A stretch of 12,168 nt of DNA from JAHDWY01 sp964632865 (GTDB taxonomy: Bacteria; Hydrogenedentota; Hydrogenedentia; Hydrogenedentales; SLHB01), in the NCBI GenBank assembly GCA_964632865.1, contig CAZWDH010000224.1, forward strand, positions 1 through 12,168, written 5' to 3'. A model generated the notes under the pieces. It did no database searches. It was given only the letters and a program-made list of their open reading frames with translations, and had not been told where the DNA came from. The position numbers were made by a program, and so were the translations under genes. Position 1 is the stretch's first letter. Each line of letters begins with the position of its first letter. Below, one piece after another: positions 7,847 through 12,168 of this stretch.

Positions 7847-9472
7847 ATGAAATGGATGATTCCCGTGCTGGCGCTGATTGCGTCCGCCGCCGTGATGGGT
7901 CAGGAGAGCCCCTCCGAGGCTTCCCCGGAGAATGAGGCTTCGGATACGGATGAGGTCTATACCCGGGATACGCTGCTGGGGGGTTCGAATGCGATCCTGG
8001 ACTCCATGGAAGCCGTCGAAAACTTCCTGGCAACGCAGACCGATTCCGCGGAAGAGCTGTCGGGCGAACCCGTGACGCTCACCGCGCGGCGATGCGTGGA
8101 GCTGGCGTTGTCGCAAAACGCGCAAGTCGCGGTTGCCCAAGACGATGTGGTGGCGGCGCAATCAAAGATTGGTCAGGCCCAGTCGCAGATGAAACCGCAA
8201 TTGAAGGCCTCCATGACGTTCACCCACACGGAACTGAATACCAAGGATTTCTCGTCTGGGTCGGGCGGGCTTAGTGGCGGTCTCGGCGGGGGTCTCGGTG
8301 GCGGTCTCCTTGGCGGAAGCTTGCTCGGTGGCGGCCTTCTGGGGGGCAGTCTGCTCGGCGGTGGCGGCGGGATCACCGATAGTCTCGGCCTGGAACCTGA
8401 AGACGATTTCAGGACGGATAGGGTCGAATTGAATCAGGTCCTCTATGCGGGCGGTCAGATTCGCGCGGCCATCAATGCGGCGAAATACCTCGCGGAATCG
8501 CAGGAGTGGCAGAAGGCCGCGACGCTGGCGCAGCTCGAGTATCAGGCCAAACAGGCCTTCTACGATGCCGCCGCCAGCGAAGCGCTCGTAAGCGTGGCCG
8601 AAGCCAGTGTGAAATCCTTCGAGCGCAACCTGTCCGACGCGCAGGAGATGTTCGACGTCGGCATGGTCAGCAGCTTTGAGGTGTTGCGCTCGCAAACGGA
8701 ATTGGGAAGCCGCCAGGCAAGCCTTGTCGAGGCACGAAACATCCAGCGCCTGGCCCATGCGAATCTGCGCCGGATCATCGCGGTGCCCCAAGACACGCCA
8801 CTTGTACTCGAGCCCAAGCTGGACTACCTGCCCTATACGCCGGACATCGACGAACTGGTCAACCACGCCGAAGAACACCGCCCGGAGATTCAATCGCTGA
8901 AAAACGGCATCGAGGCCGCAAAAGCGGATGTTGAACGGGTCCGCGGCCAGTACAAGCCCCAGGCTGGCGCGAATATCCAGTGGCAGAACGTGGACAACGG
9001 CGGATTCTCGCAGCCGGACGGCTGGACCTTCAGCGTCGCCGGCCAGTGGGACATCTATCAGGGCGGCAAGCGTAAGCATGAGCTTGTGGAATCCAAGGCG
9101 CGGTTGCAGAGTCTCGAAGATCAGTTGCGCGATTTGGAGGCCCTGATCGAATTGGACATCACACAGGCCTACATTCAGATCAAAGACTCCATGGCGCGTA
9201 TCGTGAGCGAGAACGGCACGCGCGAACTCGCCCAGGAAGGTCTGCGCCTGTCCGAATTGCGGTTCCAGGAGGGCGTCGGGACCCAGTCCGAAACCCTCGA
9301 TGCGGAACTGGCATTGACGAATGCGGAGCGTTCGCTTGTGCAAGCGCTGCGCGATCTCGCCGTCGCCAATGCTACCCTGGAACGGGCGATAGGCAAGAGC
9401 TGGGAAGATATCGCGCCGGAGACTGCCGAGCCGGCGGAACCGGCAGAGAGTAGCGCCGAACCGGGTCAGTAA
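7847..9472 (+). CDS. TolC-family outer-membrane efflux channel with Gly/Leu-rich insert
   Basis: 541 residues, outer-membrane channel of the type that partners with export pumps (OEP family). The signal peptide is near 1-18, followed by an acidic, Ser/Glu-rich extension to about 75. The first repeat starts at VTLTARRCVELALSQN (76-91) with a long helix ending in MKPQLKAS; the second has HRPEIQSLKNGIEAAKADV and QAYIQIKD. Typical features are LYAGGQIRAAI, VGMVSSFEVLRSQTEL and the matching EGVGTQSETLDAELAL. Between the first helix and the VELNQVLYAGG strand, where TolC has its first pair of membrane strands, lies a 40-residue Gly/Leu/Ser tract (136-175). The C-terminal tail repeats EPA units. A 5-nt spacing separates GAGG from ATG 7847. 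No pump or membrane-fusion protein gene is in the window, so the substrate is unknown. A TetR-type regulator gene follows, as often seen with efflux genes. Confidence 0.88.
   Translation: MKWMIPVLALIASAAVMGQESPSEASPENEASDTDEVYTRDTLLGGSNAILDSMEAVENFLATQTDSAEELSGEPVTLTARRCVELALSQNAQVAVAQDDVVAAQSKIGQAQSQMKPQLKASMTFTHTELNTKDFSSGSGGLSGGLGGGLGGGLLGGSLLGGGLLGGSLLGGGGGITDSLGLEPEDDFRTDRVELNQVLYAGGQIRAAINAAKYLAESQEWQKAATLAQLEYQAKQAFYDAAASEALVSVAEASVKSFERNLSDAQEMFDVGMVSSFEVLRSQTELGSRQASLVEARNIQRLAHANLRRIIAVPQDTPLVLEPKLDYLPYTPDIDELVNHAEEHRPEIQSLKNGIEAAKADVERVRGQYKPQAGANIQWQNVDNGGFSQPDGWTFSVAGQWDIYQGGKRKHELVESKARLQSLEDQLRDLEALIELDITQAYIQIKDSMARIVSENGTRELAQEGLRLSELRFQEGVGTQSETLDAELALTNAERSLVQALRDLAVANATLERAIGKSWEDIAPETAEPAEPAESSAEPGQ
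8252..8371 (+). repeat. In-frame Gly/Leu/Ser-rich repeat tract inside the TolC-family gene
   Basis: Residues 136-175 are built from imperfect GGLLGGSLL and GGGL units, encoded by varied copies of ggcggtctc-like 9-12 bp words. The frame is kept and codons vary, so this is an old or selected tract. By position it should fall in the first extracellular loop of the channel. Confidence 0.8.
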
Positions 9473-9511
9473 GTCTCCCGCAGGTGATTTGCGAATCGTC
9501 GATTTGTAAGG

Positions 9512-9532
9512 CGGGGCGGTTGTTCAGCCCCG
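9512..9532 (+). terminator. Possible terminator hairpin after the tolC-like gene
   Basis: CGGGGC (9512-9517) pairs with GCCCCG (9527-9532) around a 9-nt loop, 40 bp after the stop codon. Outer AAGG (9508-9511) and CCTT (9538-9541) could add pairs across a bulge. No U run follows directly, so intrinsic termination is doubtful; it could equally be a dispersed hairpin element. Confidence 0.3.
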
Positions 9533-9742
9533 TCACACCTTGCGCCCTCCTCACTCGGCGTTGTTGAGGCGTCGAATAATATTGGCTTTTTGTATTTTTC
9601 GACTTCCGCCTCGGTTCGGTCTGTTCAGAGACCAGTACCCCTTCCCGTTAATCCTTCCTTAAATAGCTGTTATTCCTTCATTTATCCAATTTGATTCACC
9701 CGAGAGACTCAGTCCCGTGTCGATTCGACGCCCGACTACAGT

Positions 9743-9771
9743 TTGACTTCGGGGCGATCTTGGGATAAAAT
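9743..9771 (+). promoter_or_regulatory. Sigma70-like promoter of the tetR-rnk gene
   Basis: TTGACT (9743-9748), exactly 17 bp, then TAAAAT (9766-9771). This is the closest match to consensus in the window. Predicted start of transcription is near 9778, leaving a leader of about 43 nt before ATG 9821. AGGA at 9811-9814 sits 6 nt before the ATG. Confidence 0.6.
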
Positions 9772-9784
9772 GAGTGTAGATTCA

Positions 9785-9806
9785 AAAATGAATTTCAATT
9801 CATTTT
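9785..9806. promoter_or_regulatory. Perfect inverted repeat, likely operator of the TetR-type regulator
   Basis: AAAATGAATT (9785-9794) and AATTCATTTT (9797-9806) are exact inverted copies around a 2-bp centre. The repeat begins about 7 bp after the predicted transcription start and ends 4 bp before the GTGAGGA ribosome-site region, a position where a bound repressor would block transcription. The TGAAT...ATTCA half-sites resemble the TGAATGA...TCATTCA site of the Bacillus fatty-acid regulator FadR, also a TetR-family protein. The likeness is partial and may be chance. Confidence 0.6.
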
Positions 9807-9820
9807 CGTGAGGAACTCTC

Positions 9821-10894
9821 ATGACGATGTTCAGCAAAGAGGCGCAAGTGCGGACCAGGAAACGACGTCAACGCGTCGATGCGGCGATCCTGGATGCGGC
9901 CGAACAGGTGTTCACGCAAAAGGGATATCAGCAGACGACGATGGACGTCGTGGCGCGAGAAGCCGGCATCTCCGTAGGGACACTGTACAACCTGTTCAAG
10001 AGCAAGGAGGACGTCTACGGACAGATCGCGCAGCGCGTCGGGGAGGTTGTGATTCGGCGTCTTGAACCTTTGGCGCGCGCGAGCGACCCGGAAGCCGCCG
10101 TACTCGACCTCATTCGGCTACGTTTGCATAACTACACGAACGACCGTCTATTCTTTCAGCCTTTCTGCTTCCCGGCCTATCTGGGAGTGCAACCGGAACC
10201 GTCGCGTCTTGGCCCTGAAGTGAACCGGCTTCATGAGCACTACGTGGATCTTGTCGAGCGAATATTCCGCCGGTGCCTCGCGAAAGTGGGGCAGCCGGGC
10301 ACCCCTGATATCAAGATGGCGGTCTGCCTGGAAGGGATGTTGAATGTATTCATGGGGTACTGGTCCGAGCCGTTGCAGTCCGACAACCTCGCCAAAGTAG
10401 CGCGTCACATGAAGACCGTGCTGCTTCGCGGGGTAGCCCCGGCGATCGACACTTCCGAAAGCGACGCGGAAGTGGCTACCTCTCGGGCGCTCTACATCAG
10501 CCGCTACGACTTGGAACGGTTGACGGAACTGATCGAGGTCGTGCGTGACTTTGGGAAAAAGGAGAACCAGAAGTACGCCGACAATCTCGACGACGTATTG
10601 AAGCATGCGCGCGTAACGAGTCCGCGAGAAGTGCCGCCGGACGTCGTCACGATGAATTCCAAGGTGCGCGTGGTCAACCGGATTACGGGCACGGAGCATG
10701 TGTATGTGTTGGTGTTTCCGCGAAGCGCCGAATCGGCGCCCGAGAACATTTCCATCCTGAATCCGCTTGGGACCGCGTTACTCGGGCGGCGGCTGGGGGA
10801 CGTGTTCACGGTGGGGGGCGAAGAGACGGCCCCTGTTTATGAGATTACGCAGATGCTGTATCAGCCGGAGGCTTCAGGCGATTACCATTTGTAA
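9821..10894 (+). CDS. TetR-family regulator fused to a C-terminal Rnk-like (GreA/GreB C-terminal family) domain
   Basis: 357 residues with two recognisable modules. Residues about 18-65 are a TetR DNA-binding domain (AILDAAEQVFTQKG, then the helix-turn-helix TTMDVVAREAGISVGTLYNLF, ending KSKEDVY). Residues about 70-210 are the helical ligand and dimerisation part, with FFQPFCFPAYLG and a closing LEGMLNVFMGYW. TetR proteins normally end near here. A linker (about 210-221) leads to a complete Rnk-like domain, 222-357: helical part YISRYDLERLTEL, then PPDVVTMNSKVRV (262-274), LVFP, ISILNPLGTALLGRRLGD (300-317) and YQPEASGDY (347-355). Escherichia coli Rnk, from memory, has nearly the same DVVTMNS, GAALLG and YQPEAAGDY motifs; it binds RNA polymerase and competes with Gre factors. 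The frame is continuous with no sign of an error at the join. Promoter and operator lie directly upstream, and two free Rnk-like genes follow. Ligand and target genes unknown. Confidence 0.9.
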   Translation: MTMFSKEAQVRTRKRRQRVDAAILDAAEQVFTQKGYQQTTMDVVAREAGISVGTLYNLFKSKEDVYGQIAQRVGEVVIRRLEPLARASDPEAAVLDLIRLRLHNYTNDRLFFQPFCFPAYLGVQPEPSRLGPEVNRLHEHYVDLVERIFRRCLAKVGQPGTPDIKMAVCLEGMLNVFMGYWSEPLQSDNLAKVARHMKTVLLRGVAPAIDTSESDAEVATSRALYISRYDLERLTELIEVVRDFGKKENQKYADNLDDVLKHARVTSPREVPPDVVTMNSKVRVVNRITGTEHVYVLVFPRSAESAPENISILNPLGTALLGRRLGDVFTVGGEETAPVYEITQMLYQPEASGDYHL

Positions 10895-10937
10895 ATTGGG
10901 TCTGGCCGGGCAGCGCAAAACGAAAGAGGGTGGCGTG

Positions 10938-11357
10938 ATGGAAAAGCAAATCGTCATTACAGCGCTTGACAGGCACCGTATTCTGGATTGCCTGTACGTT
11001 CTAAACGAGTTCCCGGAGAAACGGAGTTTACCGCACATTCAGCGCCTTGAGGACGAGGTCAAGAACGCCACGGTAATCCTGGACCCCATTTACATGCCGA
11101 CAGACGTCATTACGATGCGGTCCCGGGCGAGGTTGAGAAATTCTGAAACCCAGGAGGCAGTGGAATGGACGCTGGTGTACCCCGCGGAAGGCGACATGGC
11201 GTGCGGCAGAGTATCCATACTTTCCCCGATTGGCACGGCCATGATTGGCTGCAAGGTCGGTGACTCCTTCGAAGCGAATATGACAGGCGGGCGGGATACG
11301 TTGGTTGTCGAGGCGATAACGTATCAGCCCGAGGCGATGGGTGAGCAATATGTGTAG
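10938..11357 (+). CDS. Rnk-like protein (GreA/GreB C-terminal family), first stand-alone copy
   Basis: 139 residues, the usual length of Rnk. A short helical N-terminal part (ITALDRHRILDCLYVLNEF, then a second helix near 32-46) precedes the FKBP-like core: MPTDVITMRSRARLRN (53-68), WTLVYP (77-82), VSILSPIGTAMIGCKVGD (92-109) and YQPEAMGEQY (129-138). By family analogy it would bind the RNA polymerase secondary channel without stimulating transcript cleavage, since the helical hairpin is short. It starts at ATG 10938 behind AGAGGG, 43 bp after the tetR-rnk stop, so the two genes are probably co-transcribed. A longer frame beginning at 10767 overlaps the upstream gene and has no ribosome site. 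Sequence differs widely from the fused domain outside the core motifs, so this is an old paralogue. Confidence 0.88.
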   Translation: MEKQIVITALDRHRILDCLYVLNEFPEKRSLPHIQRLEDEVKNATVILDPIYMPTDVITMRSRARLRNSETQEAVEWTLVYPAEGDMACGRVSILSPIGTAMIGCKVGDSFEANMTGGRDTLVVEAITYQPEAMGEQYV

Positions 11358-11618
11358 ACGCACCTATTCGCGAGGACTTCGGCTATCCCGATTTCAGCAC
11401 GCGTAATCCGGGGACAGCGTGAACGAAGAGTTGGTTCCCGGCCGCCGGTGACGCGCGGAGCGTGTTGACGTACGCTGGGACTTGCAGCAAAACCGACCGC
11501 GGCGTAGTTGCACGTTGTGGAGAATTAGACTCCCTGACCACAATCCGCGTCAGACAATTCCGTGGAACGGCGCGACTCGCGCACGCGATGGCGTCGCCAC
11601 GTCAAATGGAGAAACCCC
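11358..11618. other. Spacer between the two stand-alone rnk-like genes
   Basis: 261 bp without a credible gene. I see short hairpins (AGCGT 11459-11463 with ACGCT 11471-11475; GGAG 11519-11522 with CTCC 11530-11533) and a TTGACG at 11464-11469 without a convincing -10 element. A separate promoter for the third rnk-like gene is possible but unproven. Confidence 0.4.
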
Positions 11619-12041
11619 ATGAGCACAAAGAATGCCGTGATAAGCGAATTTGACCAGGCCCGCCTGCAGGAGGTGATTGACTCGATTCGGGCGCAAAGCA
11701 GCGACAACCGTCCGTGGTCGATGGGCGACAAGCTTCAGGAAAGATTGACCACGTCGAAGGCGCTGGACCCCAAAGATATCCCCGCGGATATCGTAACGAT
11801 GAACTCCATCGTGCGGGTAAGAGATCTCGAGACAGACAAGGTCGGGGTGTACAACCTGGTATTCCCTTCGGACAGCAAGCCTCTCGAGGGGCGAATCTCC
11901 GTGCTTTCCTCCCTTGGCATCGCGCTGTTTGGTTCTCGTATCGGCGCTGTGGTCGAATGGGAGACACCGAAGGCCCACAAGAATCTGGAGATTGTGGGAA
12001 TCATCTATCAGCCGGAAGCGGCGCAGCACTGGACGCTTTAA
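11619..12041 (+). CDS. Rnk-like protein (GreA/GreB C-terminal family), second stand-alone copy
   Basis: 140 residues, same layout as the preceding gene. Helical N-terminal part VISEFDQARLQEVIDSIRAQ (7-26) and a second helix near 34-47, then the core IPADIVTMNSIVRVRD (54-69), YNLVFP (78-83), ISVLSSLGIALFGSRIG (93-109) and YQPEAAQHW (130-138). It is closer to the domain fused to TetR in the DIVTMNS region than to the first stand-alone copy. The Asp that follows the last Gly of this core in the other two copies (LGD, VGD) is Ala here (IGA), and the following segment VVEWETPKAHKN is unlike both. ATG 11619 has GGAG (11608-11611) 7 nt upstream. An in-frame extension from 11562 lacks a ribosome site and conserved sequence. 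Possibly expressed apart from the preceding gene, given the 261-bp gap. Confidence 0.87.
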   Translation: MSTKNAVISEFDQARLQEVIDSIRAQSSDNRPWSMGDKLQERLTTSKALDPKDIPADIVTMNSIVRVRDLETDKVGVYNLVFPSDSKPLEGRISVLSSLGIALFGSRIGAVVEWETPKAHKNLEIVGIIYQPEAAQHWTL

Positions 12042-12137
12042 AGGCGCTGCTTGGACCAAATGATGACGGACTTTGCCTTCGTGCGTTCGGTGCCCGGTTT
12101 GCGTTTCTCGATGGGCATACGAATTGGATTGGTATTG

Positions 12138-12154
12138 GCCGCGCGATTCGCGGC
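12138..12154 (+). terminator. Weak hairpin downstream of the last rnk-like gene
   Basis: GCCGCG (12138-12143) and CGCGGC (12149-12154) form a 6-bp stem with a 5-nt loop about 97 bp after the stop. A TTTT run begins 8 nt after the stem. It could end the transcript, but the spacing is poor and the window stops at 12168. Confidence 0.25.
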
Positions 12155-12168
12155 ATGAGAGGTTTTAA

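Larger units (their letters stand above)
9473..9820. other. Intergenic region between the tolC-like and tetR-rnk genes
   Basis: These 348 bp hold no credible gene. From left to right: a GC hairpin (9512-9532), a smaller hairpin (GGTCT 9618-9622 with AGACC 9629-9633), and a clearly AT-richer stretch around 9575-9710 with T runs at 9587-9591 and 9595-9599. The promoter, operator and ribosome site of the tetR-rnk gene follow. The AT-rich part may hold further regulator sites, but I see no second clear palindrome. Confidence 0.7.

Noticed and set aside
8162..9343. 393-codon open frame opposite the tolC-like gene
   Set aside because: Antisense shadow; the + strand protein matches a known family along the whole stretch.
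9581..9600. T runs after a CCTCA/TGAGG stem (9549-9569) as terminator of the tolC-like gene
   Set aside because: An 11-nt loop, a 5-bp stem and 17 nt between the stem and the T run make it weaker than the GC hairpin at 9512-9532.
10767..10937. Longer start for the first free rnk-like gene
   Set aside because: It runs inside tetR-rnk in another frame; the ribosome site and Rnk homology support ATG 10938.
12060..12158. 32-codon open frame (MMTDFAFVRS...) after the last rnk-like gene
   Set aside because: No Shine-Dalgarno before it, no recognisable content and a length easily reached by chance, although its C-terminal half is hydrophobic.

Overview
The window is GC-rich bacterial DNA carrying eight protein genes longer than 130 codons and one large gene cut by the left edge. 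It shows no RNA gene, insertion sequence or CRISPR array. The content (a DUF1080 exported protein, a lipoprotein of unknown family, a cytoplasmic GH29 enzyme, tandem acyl-CoA ligases) recalls Planctomycetota, Hydrogenedentota or other PVC-like environmental bacteria. That placement is an inference from gene content; nothing here fixes a phylum.

Left block, + strand (1-4301): two adjacent paralogous AMP-forming fatty-acyl-CoA ligases, the first cut by the window edge and carrying an in-frame TAG at 6-8, then a GH29 alpha-L-fucosidase-like enzyme. Gaps of 36 and 24 bp suggest one transcript. It meets the next block tail to tail with a single base between the stop codons.

Middle block, - strand (7688 to 4303): a secreted protein with a C-terminal DUF1080 domain (GTG start), an uncharacterised lipoprotein whose ATG overlaps the previous stop by 7 nt, and the adenine DNA glycosylase MutY (12 nt gap, TTG start). 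They look like one operon read leftwards from the 158-bp divergent spacer 7689-7846.

Right block, + strand (7847-12041): a TolC-type outer-membrane efflux channel with a Gly/Leu-rich insert, behind a good sigma70-like promoter. After a 348-bp gap comes the most unusual part: a TetR-type DNA-binding regulator fused to a complete Rnk-like (GreA/GreB C-terminal family) domain, followed by two stand-alone Rnk-like proteins. The fusion gene has a consensus-like promoter and a perfect 10-bp inverted repeat just after the predicted transcription start, which suggests autorepression. The three Rnk-like domains in tandem, one tethered to a DNA-binding module, suggest a regulator that acts both at an operator and on RNA polymerase through the secondary channel. 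This is a hypothesis from domain architecture.
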